Below, in pieces: positions 40,340 to 48,698 of a stretch of 64,000 nucleotides of DNA. Position 1 is the first letter of the stretch; every line of letters starts with the position of its first letter. This DNA is from JAJZNI01 sp035624785 (GTDB lineage Bacteria > Chloroflexota > Dormibacteria > Aeolococcales > Aeolococcaceae): positions 1-64,000 of the forward strand of contig DASPQV010000019.1 in the NCBI GenBank assembly GCA_035624785.1, given 5' to 3'. Both the position numbers and the translations under genes were made by a program. The notes beneath the pieces were generated by a model. That model was not told where the DNA came from. It worked only from the letters and a program-made list of their open reading frames with translations, and did not search any database.

Positions 40340-42109
40340 ATGCAGCTGTCTGTTTCTCTGCGAGTAGGGCGGGGTCGCGCCTGGGCGCTGCTGGCCGGGA
40401 CCGCGTTCATCCTGGTCGGCGCGACCACGGGGGCTGCTCCAGCGACCGCGGCCAGCCCCGGTTCCGGGGTCCCGTACGGCGTGACCCGAGGTCAGCTCAC
40501 CGCTGCCGGCGCCGTCAACCTGCGCTCGCTGGCGGCTCAGCAGGGAGGTGCGATGGTCCCGTCGCCAACAACGGCCGGGCGATACCGGGCTGTCGACAAC
40601 CAGGCGGTGACCTACCAGCCAGGCCGGAGATCCGCTGCTCTGAGCGCGACCGCGAACTTCCCGGTCAGCTCCTTGCAGGTTCCCGGCGAATCCGGCTTCA
40701 TCGGTCTCACCGGGCCGCAGCAGGCGGCGGTCAACGGGGATCTCGACCTCGAGCCCCCGGACCAGGGGCTCTGCGCTGGTCAGGGTCTGGTGGGTGAGTT
40801 CATCAACAACGCGTTCGATGTGTATACCCCGAGCGGGGTCGCCGAGGAGGCGCCGGTCCCCTCGTTTGCGATCTTCAATCAGCCGGCCGACTCCTTCTTC
40901 TCGGACCCGCGCTGCTACTACGACGCGCCGACCCAGCGCTGGATTCTCATCGAGTTCGTAATCACTGTGAACAGCGTCCTCCAGGTGATCCCGCCGGCGA
41001 CCCAGTTCATCGCGGTGAGCAACACCTTCGATCCGCTGGGCACGTACAACATCTACTCCTTCGACACCACCGATGCATCGACCCCCAACTGCCCTTGCTT
41101 CGGTGACTTCGACCAGCTGGGCGTCGACGACAACGGGATCTACATCTCCACCAACGAGTTCGGGGACGCGTCGGGCTACAACGGGGTCATCATCTACGCG
41201 CTCTCCAAGCAGCTCCTGGAGACGGAGAAGCAGACCGGCATCTCGCCGACTCTCTTCGAGTACCGGTTGCCGAGCGACTTCTTCGGAGCCCCCTATCACA
41301 TCGCGCCGGCCCAGACGCCGCCGGGGGCCAAGTTCGCCCCCAACACCGAGTACTTCGTCGAGTCCAACAGCAATGCCGCCAGCGATGATCACCTGGCTGT
41401 CTATGCCATGATCGACACATCGCTGCTGGCGACTCCGGCACCACCTCCGCTGCTCAGCACTGAGATCGTCTCCGAGGCGTATGCCTTCCCCCCGGATGCG
41501 ACCCAGATGAAGGGCCCGCACCCCCTGGGCGCGGCAGGCCAGGACCCCGAGGGAGAGCTGCAGGCGGACTTCAATGCCATCCAGGAGGTGACCTACACGG
41601 GCGGGCAGCTGCTCGCCGAGCTGGACACCAACACCGCGGCCGGGCGCGATGGCACCGCCTGGTTCGTCCTCAGCGCCAGCCACACCACCAAGAAGCTGAG
41701 CGCATCCCTGGTCAGGCAGGGATATGTCACGGTGGCCGGGGAAAACCTGATCTATCCGGACATCGCGGTCGACTCGGCCGGGGGTGGCTACATCGGGTTC
41801 ACCCTCAGCGGAGCTGGCTACTTCCCGAGCGCGGCGTACGTGGCCTTCGACTCGGCTGTGGGGGCCTTCGGCTCCATCCACGTTGCCATGGCCGGAACCG
41901 CTCCTGAGGACTCCTTCACCTGCTACGCGGCCTTTGTCGGGCCGTCGTACGGGGGATGCCGCTGGGGCGACTACTCGATGGGGGTGGCCATGAACGGTCG
42001 CGTGTACCTGGCAACCGAGGTGGTCCCGCCGACGAGCCGTGACTACCTGACGAACTGGGGCACCTACGTCTGGAGCGCCAAGCCGATGGCTCCTCCGCCG
42101 GCGTCATAG
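40340..42109 (+). CDS. Large secreted protein, unknown function
   Basis: 589 residues from ATG 40340. A Sec signal peptide (AWALLAGTAFILVGATTGA, cleavage near ATAAS) leads to an exported protein with repeated strands containing aromatic/aspartate turns (DPRCYYDAPTQRWILIEF; DDNGIYISTNEFGD; DSAGGGYIGFTLSG; GRVYLATEVV). This pattern suggests a beta-propeller. Cysteine pairs (NCPCFGDF, TCYAAFVG, GGCRWGDYS) suggest disulfides. I do not recognise a named family. A strong hairpin follows the gene. Confidence 0.75.
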   Translation: MQLSVSLRVGRGRAWALLAGTAFILVGATTGAAPATAASPGSGVPYGVTRGQLTAAGAVNLRSLAAQQGGAMVPSPTTAGRYRAVDNQAVTYQPGRRSAALSATANFPVSSLQVPGESGFIGLTGPQQAAVNGDLDLEPPDQGLCAGQGLVGEFINNAFDVYTPSGVAEEAPVPSFAIFNQPADSFFSDPRCYYDAPTQRWILIEFVITVNSVLQVIPPATQFIAVSNTFDPLGTYNIYSFDTTDASTPNCPCFGDFDQLGVDDNGIYISTNEFGDASGYNGVIIYALSKQLLETEKQTGISPTLFEYRLPSDFFGAPYHIAPAQTPPGAKFAPNTEYFVESNSNAASDDHLAVYAMIDTSLLATPAPPPLLSTEIVSEAYAFPPDATQMKGPHPLGAAGQDPEGELQADFNAIQEVTYTGGQLLAELDTNTAAGRDGTAWFVLSASHTTKKLSASLVRQGYVTVAGENLIYPDIAVDSAGGGYIGFTLSGAGYFPSAAYVAFDSAVGAFGSIHVAMAGTAPEDSFTCYAAFVGPSYGGCRWGDYSMGVAMNGRVYLATEVVPPTSRDYLTNWGTYVWSAKPMAPPPAS

Positions 42110-42136
42110 GCTCGCGGACCCGGACGGGTCGGCGCA

Positions 42137-42169
42137 CCGGTGGCCGCGGCAATGCGCGGCGGCCACCGG
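42137..42169 (+). terminator. 11-bp GC hairpin after the secreted protein gene
   Basis: Perfect stem CCGGTGGCCGC (42137-42147) and GCGGCCACCGG (42159-42169) with an 11-nt loop, 27 nt after the stop codon. No T-run follows, as is usual for terminators in high-GC genomes. Confidence 0.6.
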
Positions 42170-42362
42170 CAGGCCTCAGCAGAAGCGGGGCCGTCGACGG
42201 CGTGGCGGGATCGGTGCTCGAAGCCGGCCCCGGCGCGCGCCGGCGCCCAAGCTCGGGTGTGGTCCTGGCCAAGGAGTTCGCCCTCTCCGGAGCGGAGCAG
42301 GGCGGGCCGCGGCCCGCCAGACCTCTGGTTGACCACCGACCGGTCGGCCCGGACAGCGGGGG

Positions 42363-42368
42363 TACCCT
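42363..42368 (+). promoter_or_regulatory. -10 TACCCT of leaderless DUF885 gene
   Basis: TACCCT, seven bases, then GTG 42376. It fixes the start of the DUF885 gene at this GTG rather than at one of the earlier in-frame codons back to 42202. Confidence 0.65.
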
Positions 42369-42375
42369 TGGTAGT

Positions 42376-44073
42376 GTGTCGAGTCCGGTCTACGACCTCT
42401 GCGACGCGTACATCGAGCACCTGGCCGCCCTGGATCCCGCGATGGCCACGGCGCGCGGACTGCTCGGCCACGATGCCGAGCTGACCGACTACTCACCGGC
42501 CGGCATCGCCGCCCGCACCGAGCTGGATCGAGCCACGCTTCTCGAGGTCGCCACCCTGCCCGTGGAGGGCGATCGCGACCGGGTGGCGGCGGGTCTTCTC
42601 AGCGAGTGGCTCCGATCACGGCTGGCCCTGGATGACGCCGGTGAGACGCTGAGGACGCTGCGGATCATCGGCAGCCCCTGGCAGTCCATCCGCAACGTGT
42701 TCGACCTCATGCCGCGGGGCAGCGACCAGGACTGGGAGACCATCGCCACCCGCCTGGAGCTGGTGCCCGACCGCCTCTCCGGGTACCGCGCCTCGCTGGA
42801 GGAGGCGGCTGACCGCGCGAGGCCCCCGGCTCGGCGCCAGGTGCTCGCCTGCGCGGAACAGGGCTCGACCTGGGCCGGGGAGCGCGGCCGGCGGTCCTTC
42901 TTCGCCGAGCTCACCTCCGGATACCCGGGTGACAGCAGCTCACTCCGAGACCGGCTCGAGGCCGCTGGACAGGCCGCGGCCGGCGCCTACCGCACGGCGA
43001 GCGCCTGGCTGCGCGATGTCCTGGCACCGCGTGCCCCCGACCGCGACGCGGCCGGTCCCGAGTTGTACGCGCTGGCCGCACGGCAGCACCTGGGGTCGAG
43101 CATCGACATCGCGGAGACCTACGGGTGGGGATGGGACGAGGTGCACCGGCTCGAAGCCGAGATGGCCGACGTGGGACGCCGGATCGTGCCGGGCGCCCCG
43201 ATCGGAGAGGTGATCTCGGTGCTGGAGTCGGACCCGGCCCGGGCCGCGCACGGCGAGGAATCGCTGCGCGCCTTCCTCCAGGAGCTGATGAATCGCACCG
43301 TCGACCAGCTCGATGGCCGGGACTTCGACATCCCCGGACCGCTCCGCGCCGTGGAGGCGATGATCGCGCCCCCCGGTGGTGCCGCGGCCATCTACTACAC
43401 CGGCCCGCCCGAGGACTTCAGCCAGCCTGGTCGCACCTGGTACCCCACCCTGGGAAGGAGCGTGTTTCCGCTCTGGGGGGAGGTCTCGACCTGCTACCAC
43501 GAGGGCGTCCCCGGTCACCATCTTCAGATCGGCCAGGTGCGCTTCCTCAAGGACCAGCTGAGCCGCTTCCAGCGCGCCATCTGGATGACCGGGCATGGGG
43601 AGGGGTGGGCCCTCTACGCGGAGCGCCTCATGGACGAGCTCGGCCACTTCGAGAGGCCCGAGTACCGTCTGGGATTCCTGAACGGGCAGCTGCTCAGGGC
43701 CGTCCGTGTGGTGGTCGACATCGGGGTGCACCTCACCCTGGCCATCCCCGCCGGCGAGCGGTTCCACCCGGGCGAGCTCTGGAACCCGGCGCTGGCCGCG
43801 GAGTTCCTCGACGAACGGAGCTGCCACCCCCGGGATTTCATGGCCAGTGAGCTGGACAGGTACCTGGGCTGGCCGGGCCAGGCGATCTCATACAAGGTTG
43901 GCGAGCGGGCCTGGCTCCGCGCCCGCAGCGAGGCGCGGAGCCGGTTGGGTGCGCGGTTTGGGCTCAAGGCGTTCCACGCCCACGCCCTGAGCCTGGGCCC
44001 CCTCACCCTCGACCAGCTTGCCGCGGAATGCGCCGCCTGGAACCCGCCCCAGGCCATGACCGCGGTTCCTTGA
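42376..44073 (+). CDS. DUF885-family putative zinc peptidase
   Basis: 565 residues from GTG 42376. The metal motif is YHEGVPGHHLQIGQ (HExxPGHH), with a second ligand candidate in TGHGEGWALYAERLMDELG; both are characteristic of DUF885 proteins, which are mostly helical metallopeptidase-like enzymes. There is no signal peptide, so it is cytoplasmic. Substrate unknown. The next gene begins 15 bp after the stop codon. Confidence 0.88.
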   Translation: MSSPVYDLCDAYIEHLAALDPAMATARGLLGHDAELTDYSPAGIAARTELDRATLLEVATLPVEGDRDRVAAGLLSEWLRSRLALDDAGETLRTLRIIGSPWQSIRNVFDLMPRGSDQDWETIATRLELVPDRLSGYRASLEEAADRARPPARRQVLACAEQGSTWAGERGRRSFFAELTSGYPGDSSSLRDRLEAAGQAAAGAYRTASAWLRDVLAPRAPDRDAAGPELYALAARQHLGSSIDIAETYGWGWDEVHRLEAEMADVGRRIVPGAPIGEVISVLESDPARAAHGEESLRAFLQELMNRTVDQLDGRDFDIPGPLRAVEAMIAPPGGAAAIYYTGPPEDFSQPGRTWYPTLGRSVFPLWGEVSTCYHEGVPGHHLQIGQVRFLKDQLSRFQRAIWMTGHGEGWALYAERLMDELGHFERPEYRLGFLNGQLLRAVRVVVDIGVHLTLAIPAGERFHPGELWNPALAAEFLDERSCHPRDFMASELDRYLGWPGQAISYKVGERAWLRARSEARSRLGARFGLKAFHAHALSLGPLTLDQLAAECAAWNPPQAMTAVP

Positions 44074-44075
44074 CG

Positions 44076-44088
44076 TAGATTCCTAGGT
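44076..44088 (+). promoter_or_regulatory. -10 TAGATT plus 7-nt spacer before an ATC start
   Basis: TAGATT (44076-44081) and seven bases lead to ATC 44089, which is in frame with the flippase-like protein. The geometry equals that of the leaderless genes in this window that start with ATG or GTG. Confidence 0.5.
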
Positions 44089-45225
44089 ATCGAGAGCCTC
44101 GCCCAGCCGCGCCGCGATCATCCGCGCCGGGGCGTCCCGCAGGCGGTTCGGCACGGCCTGACCACGCTCGCCGGGCTGGCGGGCCTGTGCGCGGTCCTGC
44201 TCTGGCTCGACCCGGCCCAGGTGGGCAATGGCCTGGCCCACTTCCAGCTGGCCCTGCTCCCGGCGGTCCTGCTCCTCTCGGTCTCGACGTACGTCGTCCA
44301 GGGTGTGCGCTGGCACTTCCTGCTGGCTGACATCGGAGCCCGGATGCCGCTTCGCGACACCGTCCTGGTCAACCTGGCCGGCCAGACGATCACCGCCATC
44401 CTGCCCTTGGGCGACCTGACTCGCGCCGCCTTCGCCAGCAGCGCCACCGGGCGCGACTTCGGCGACATCGCCGCCACGGTCACCGTGCAGGAGCTCTCCT
44501 ACACGCTGATCCTGACCCTCTCTGCGCTCCCCGCCATCCTTGCCCTGGGCTTCGGCTTCGCCCCGGTGATCCCGGTGGCGCTGGGCATCGCCGCGATCGT
44601 GGTCATCCTCACCGTCTCGCCGGTGTTCTGCCGGATCCATGACCTGATCGCCCACATCCCCGGCCTCAACCGTCTTCTCCCCGCCATCGACGAGCTGCAG
44701 GCGGAGACCGCCGCGCTGCTGCACCGGCCCGACGCGCTGCTGCTCTCGCTTCTCGACGCCCTCCGCGTCTGCCTGGCGGTGACCAGCTTCTGGCTCCTTC
44801 TCCAGGGGGTGGCGCCAGGCCACGCGGGATGGTGGCAGGCCGCCTTCGTGCTGGCACTGTCGAGCATCGGTGGAGCCATCAGCCTGATCCCGGGCGGGGC
44901 CGGCGCCAACGAGGCGAGCACCGCCGCTCTCTTGATCTTCCTTGGGTTCGGGCGTGGGGCGGCCGGGGCGGTGGCGGTGATGCAGCGGTTGCTGGTCACC
45001 GGGCTCTCGCTCGCCCTGGGGTTGGGAGCCTATGCGGCGATCCACCGGCGCCTCCGTCTCGGCGGGGTGCTCCAGCTCTTCGCCCGCCCCAGCGCTGCCA
45101 GGGCCGCCGTCACCGGCGAGCGGCAGCGCCGGCCGCGCTTGCGATCGCAGCAGGTCGCGGATTCCGAGGGCACGGAGGCGCTGGCGGGGGTCGACGCCCG
45201 GCGCCGGACGGGGGCTGGCCGCTGA
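44089..45225 (+). CDS. Flippase-like (LPG_synthase_TM/UPF0104) membrane protein
   Basis: About 378 residues if translation begins at ATC 44089. The first normal start, GTG 44221, would remove the first helix (LTTLAGLAGLCAVLLWLDPA), which the family needs. No ATG, GTG or TTG occurs between the upstream TGA (44071) and that helix. Family features: VSTYVVQGVRWHFLLADIG, VNLAGQTITAILPLGDL, and LSSIGGAISLIPGGAGANEA near the end. Eight or so helices; a basic cytoplasmic tail. Members transport lipids or lipid-linked sugars. The start codon is therefore either non-canonical or mutated. Confidence 0.75.
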   Translation: MESLAQPRRDHPRRGVPQAVRHGLTTLAGLAGLCAVLLWLDPAQVGNGLAHFQLALLPAVLLLSVSTYVVQGVRWHFLLADIGARMPLRDTVLVNLAGQTITAILPLGDLTRAAFASSATGRDFGDIAATVTVQELSYTLILTLSALPAILALGFGFAPVIPVALGIAAIVVILTVSPVFCRIHDLIAHIPGLNRLLPAIDELQAETAALLHRPDALLLSLLDALRVCLAVTSFWLLLQGVAPGHAGWWQAAFVLALSSIGGAISLIPGGAGANEASTAALLIFLGFGRGAAGAVAVMQRLLVTGLSLALGLGAYAAIHRRLRLGGVLQLFARPSAARAAVTGERQRRPRLRSQQVADSEGTEALAGVDARRRTGAGR

Positions 45226-45409
45226 CCGTGGCTCGCTCCCGGGCAGCGGCACCGATCGCTCGGACCGCCTGACCCCGGGTTCCGGATCAGATCGCTGGTC
45301 CGGGTGGGCCGGAGGCCTGGTTCAATGGGGCCAGTGGCGGGGCCCGATGAGATTCCGGGAAGCCGACCGTCAGGGTGTGCGATCAGATCCGTTCAGCAGG
45401 GAGAGCGAG

Positions 45410-45805
45410 ATGAGCAGGCAGACGCCTTCGGCGATCACCAGGGTTCTCAACGTGGCCGTCCCGGTGAGCGATCACGACCGGGCGCTCGGCTTCTACCGCG
45501 ACGTGCTCGGTCTCGAGGTCCGTCGGGACGCGCCGTTCGGGCCGGGCCTGCGCTGGGTCGAGGTGGGCGCGCCCGGTGCCGAGACCACCGTCGCCCTGGC
45601 CCCCCACCGTGAGGGGACATCGATCGGGGTTGACACAGGAATCCGGCTGGGGACCCGGGACGCAGATGCGTCGCACCGGGACCTGGCGGCCCGGGGCGTC
45701 GACGTGGGCGCCGAGGTCATGAGGTTCGGTCCGGGCGTGCCCGCGATGTTCTTCCTGCGGGACCCCGACGGCAACCAGCTGGTCATCGTCGAGGACGCCG
45801 CCTGA
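45410..45805 (+). CDS. VOC-family protein
   Basis: 131 residues; ATG after GGGAG at 6-7 nt spacing. VLNVAVPVSDHDRALGFYRD, LRWVEVGAPGAETTVALAP and FLRDPDGNQLVIVEDA form the paired glyoxalase fold; the last strand ends with the usual valine/glutamate ligand position. A common bacterial type with unknown substrate. Its stop TGA overlaps a CTG that appears to start the next gene. Confidence 0.85.
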   Translation: MSRQTPSAITRVLNVAVPVSDHDRALGFYRDVLGLEVRRDAPFGPGLRWVEVGAPGAETTVALAPHREGTSIGVDTGIRLGTRDADASHRDLAARGVDVGAEVMRFGPGVPAMFFLRDPDGNQLVIVEDAA

Positions 45806-46077
45806 ACCTCAGCCGGCGGTTCACCGCCACGCTCCAGCGCAGCGACGCCAGGGGCGGCTGGACCTACGTGGTCATGCCGGGCTCCGCGGTGTTCTTCGGG
45901 ACGAGGGGCCTGGTCAGGGTTCGGGGGACGGTGGACGGCCAGCCCTTCCGGAGCTCATGCATGGCGATGGGCGATGGGACCCACAAGCTGCCCATTCGCA
46001 GCGACCTGCGGCAGGCCATCGGCAAGCAGGCCGGAGATCGGGTGACCGTCCGCCTCCTCGAGCGCCTCGCGGAATGA
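45802..46077 (+). CDS. DUF1905-family protein, probable CTG start
   Basis: 91 residues if initiated at CTG 45802, which shares CTGA with the stop of the VOC gene. The first ATG (45868) would delete the opening strand (RRFTATLQRSDARGGWTYV) that DUF1905 proteins always have. The rest follows: VVMPGSAVFFGTRGLVRVRG, TVDGQPFRSS, HKLPIRSDLRQAIGKQAGD and VTVRL. A small beta-barrel of unknown function, often paired with YdeI-like proteins. The 4-bp coupled overlap argues for the CTG. Confidence 0.7.
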   Translation: MNLSRRFTATLQRSDARGGWTYVVMPGSAVFFGTRGLVRVRGTVDGQPFRSSCMAMGDGTHKLPIRSDLRQAIGKQAGDRVTVRLLERLAE

Positions 46078-46092
46078 TCGCCCGGACGGCCC

Positions 46093-47847
46093 TCAGCCGG
46101 TCGCGCCCGGTGAGCGGCCGCCGGGGCCGCTCTTGAGGCCGGGGAAGTCCTCCTCCCAGAACTCGCTGTCGGCGCGGTGTCCGGACCGGCGCTGCTCCGC
46201 CTCGCCGGCACGCAGCTCCACCCTGCGGATCTTGCCCGAGATCGTCTTGGGCAGCTCCCCGAACTGGAGGCGACGCACCCGCTTGTAGGGTGCGAGGCTC
46301 TCCCGAGCGTGGCGGAGGATGGAGAGCGCGGTCTCGGCGGTGGGTTCGAAGCCGGGGGCCAGCATCACGTACGCCTTGGGGACGCTGCCGCGGACGGGCT
46401 CCGGTGACGGCACCACGCCCGCCTCGGCCACCGCCTCGTGCTCGATCAGGATGGACTCCAGCTCGAACGGCGAGATCCGGTAGTCGGATGACTTGAAGAC
46501 ATCGTCGGCGCGGCCGACGTAGGTGAGGTATCCATCGGCATCTCGGCTGGCCACGTCACCGGTGTGGTAGAAGCCGTCGTGCATGACCGAAGCCGTCTTC
46601 TCGGGGTCGTCGAGGTAGCCGGTCATCAGCCCTGCCGGCCGCTTCGAGAGGTCGATGCAGATCTCGCCTTCGACCCCGGCCTGGTCGGTGACCGGGTCGA
46701 GCAGCTCGATCGCATAGCCGGGGAGCGGCCGCCCCATCGAGCCGGGCTTGAGGCGCTGACCGGGTGGGTTGCCCACCTGTGCCGTGGTCTCCGTCTGGCC
46801 GAAGCCATCCCGGATGGTCAGGCCCCACGCCTCCTGGACCCTCTCGATGACCTCGGGGTTGAGCGGCTCACCAGCGCTGACCAGCTCCCGCAGAGCCAGC
46901 CGCCACGAGCTCAGGTCCTCCTGGATCAGCATCCGCCACACCGTCGGCGGAGCGCAGAAGGTGGTCGCCTCGCAGCGGACCAGGGTGTCGAGCAGGTGCG
47001 TCGCCGAGAAGCGGCCGCTGTTGTAGACGAGCACCGTCGCCCCGGCGTTCCAGGGCGCGAACAGGTTGCTCCAGGCGTGCTTGGCCCACCCGGGGGACGA
47101 GATGTTGACGTGGATGTCGCCGGGCTGCAGGCCTATCCAGTACATGGTCGAGAGGTGGCCCACCGGGTAGCTGGCGTGGGTGTGGCCGACCAGCTTGGGC
47201 TTGTCGGTGGTGCCCGAGGTGAAGTAGAGGAGGAGGAGGTCATCGGGCCGCGTGGGCTGGTCGATGCTGAGCTCGCCGGTGTTGGAGAGCCAGTCGGCGT
47301 AGGGGATCCAGCCGCTCACCGGCTCGCCGACCGCGATCCGGGTCAGCCGCTCGCCGAGCCCGCCCAGCCGGCTGGCGATGGCGGATTCGGCTATGACGTG
47401 GGCGACCTGGCCCCGCTCGATCCGGTCGGCGACGTCGTCCGGGGTCAGCAGCGTGGTCGCCGGGATCATGACGGCCCCCAGCTTGGTGAGGGCGAGCACA
47501 CACTCCCAGAGGGCGACCCGGTTGCCGAGCATGAGCAGGGTGCGGTCGCCGCGGCGGACACCGAGGCCCTGGAGCCAGGCGGCAACCCGGCTGGAGCTCG
47601 CCGACATCTCGGCGAACGAGAGCTTGCTCTCCGAGCCGTCCTCCTCGACGATCCAGAGCGCGGGCCGCTCATTGCCCCGGGCGATCACGTCGAACCAATC
47701 GAGCGCCCAGTTGAACTCGGAGAGGTCCGGCCACCGGAAGTCGCGGTAGGCGGCATCCGGAGAGCCCCGGTGCTCCAGCAGGAAGTCCCTGGCCTGGCGA
47801 AAGTGGGTGGTCGCCGACGCCGACCCCGGCCGGAGCTGCGTCGCCAT
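46093..47847 (-). CDS. AMP-binding acyl-CoA synthetase
   Basis: 584 residues from ATG 47847. P-loop YFTSGTTDKPKLVGHTH, the DGFGQTETTAQVG motif, HTGDVASRDADGYLTYVGRADD and the catalytic lysine in KTISGKIRR are all present. The layout resembles medium-chain acyl-CoA synthetases (MACS). The P-loop lysine position KPKLVGH is normal. It activates a carboxylate as an adenylate and transfers it to CoA. No degradation genes adjoin, so chain length is unknown. It is divergent from the lipoprotein gene. Confidence 0.9.
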   Translation of the reverse strand: MATQLRPGSASATTHFRQARDFLLEHRGSPDAAYRDFRWPDLSEFNWALDWFDVIARGNERPALWIVEEDGSESKLSFAEMSASSSRVAAWLQGLGVRRGDRTLLMLGNRVALWECVLALTKLGAVMIPATTLLTPDDVADRIERGQVAHVIAESAIASRLGGLGERLTRIAVGEPVSGWIPYADWLSNTGELSIDQPTRPDDLLLLYFTSGTTDKPKLVGHTHASYPVGHLSTMYWIGLQPGDIHVNISSPGWAKHAWSNLFAPWNAGATVLVYNSGRFSATHLLDTLVRCEATTFCAPPTVWRMLIQEDLSSWRLALRELVSAGEPLNPEVIERVQEAWGLTIRDGFGQTETTAQVGNPPGQRLKPGSMGRPLPGYAIELLDPVTDQAGVEGEICIDLSKRPAGLMTGYLDDPEKTASVMHDGFYHTGDVASRDADGYLTYVGRADDVFKSSDYRISPFELESILIEHEAVAEAGVVPSPEPVRGSVPKAYVMLAPGFEPTAETALSILRHARESLAPYKRVRRLQFGELPKTISGKIRRVELRAGEAEQRRSGHRADSEFWEEDFPGLKSGPGGRSPGATG

Positions 47848-47956
47848 CGCCCGGATCTTGCCACAACTCCTAGCTGGCTGCCGCAGGAGGTCGAACCGGC
47901 ACGCGCCGTGGTCCGTATCGGGCCACAGCGGGGGCCAAGCTCGGAGGATTCCGCCG

Positions 47957-48622
47957 ATGACGCGAACTCTGCGACTCATACCGCTGACGATCTCGGCAGC
48001 CACGTTCCTGGCCGCGGGGTGCGGTGCCGTCGCCGCCACCCCGCCATCCCGGTCAGGCGCGGTCTCCCCTCCGGCCACACCTCCCGCGGTCGTGCCGGCG
48101 ACCCCCAGCGCGACCGCCGCACCCGCCGGCGCCTCGGCGCCGGCGACGCCGAGCCCAGCTGCCACGGTCGCGCCGGCACACTCGCAGCGGGTGACCCCGA
48201 CGCCGATGGCTCCGCCGTCACCACGCCCGAGCTCGCCGACCCCGGCTCCGCCACCCAGCAGCACCCCGACCCCGGCTTCGGCCCGCCAGGTTGTCGTCAA
48301 TGCTGTCGATATCATGGGGACCCCCACGCTGGTCGCGTCCAGCAATGGATTGACCCTGTACGCCTTCGACCAGGATGTGGCCGGCAGCGGCAGCAGCAAC
48401 TGCAACGGCAGCTGTGCCAGCGAGTGGCCACCGCTCCACATCGCCGCCGGGGTCGTTCCCGCCGCCGGGGCGGGGGTGACCGGGCAGCTCGGCACCATCC
48501 GCCGCGCCGACGGGACCATGCAGGTCACCTTCAACGGCAAGCCCCTGTACTTCTTCTCCGGCGACACGGCACCGGGCCAGACCAACGGGAACTACCCGGG
48601 CTGGTCGTCGGTGAAGCTCTGA
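47957..48622 (+). CDS. Lipoprotein with secreted-repeat (PF03640) domain
   Basis: 221 residues, ATG 9 nt after GGAGG. A lipobox (FLAAGC) anchors it to the membrane, followed by about 80 residues of Pro/Ala/Thr linker and two copies of the PF03640-type repeat (LVASSNGLTLYAFDQD with CNGSCASEWPPL; DGTMQVTFNGKPLYFFSGD). The paired cysteines may form a disulfide. Related proteins occur in actinobacteria as exported redox- or heme-associated proteins of unknown role. Confidence 0.85.
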   Translation: MTRTLRLIPLTISAATFLAAGCGAVAATPPSRSGAVSPPATPPAVVPATPSATAAPAGASAPATPSPAATVAPAHSQRVTPTPMAPPSPRPSSPTPAPPPSSTPTPASARQVVVNAVDIMGTPTLVASSNGLTLYAFDQDVAGSGSSNCNGSCASEWPPLHIAAGVVPAAGAGVTGQLGTIRRADGTMQVTFNGKPLYFFSGDTAPGQTNGNYPGWSSVKL

Positions 48623-48685
48623 CCATCCCGGCTGCGTCAGCCGCTCCAGACGCCCTCATTTGCTCTGGAGCGGCTGGACAGCATC

Positions 48686-48691
48686 TAGGAT
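48686..48691 (+). promoter_or_regulatory. -10 TAGGAT of leaderless transketolase gene
   Basis: TAGGAT, seven bases, ATG 48699. It places the start at this ATG and not at the earlier in-frame codons. Confidence 0.65.
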
Positions 48692-48698
48692 GGTCGTC

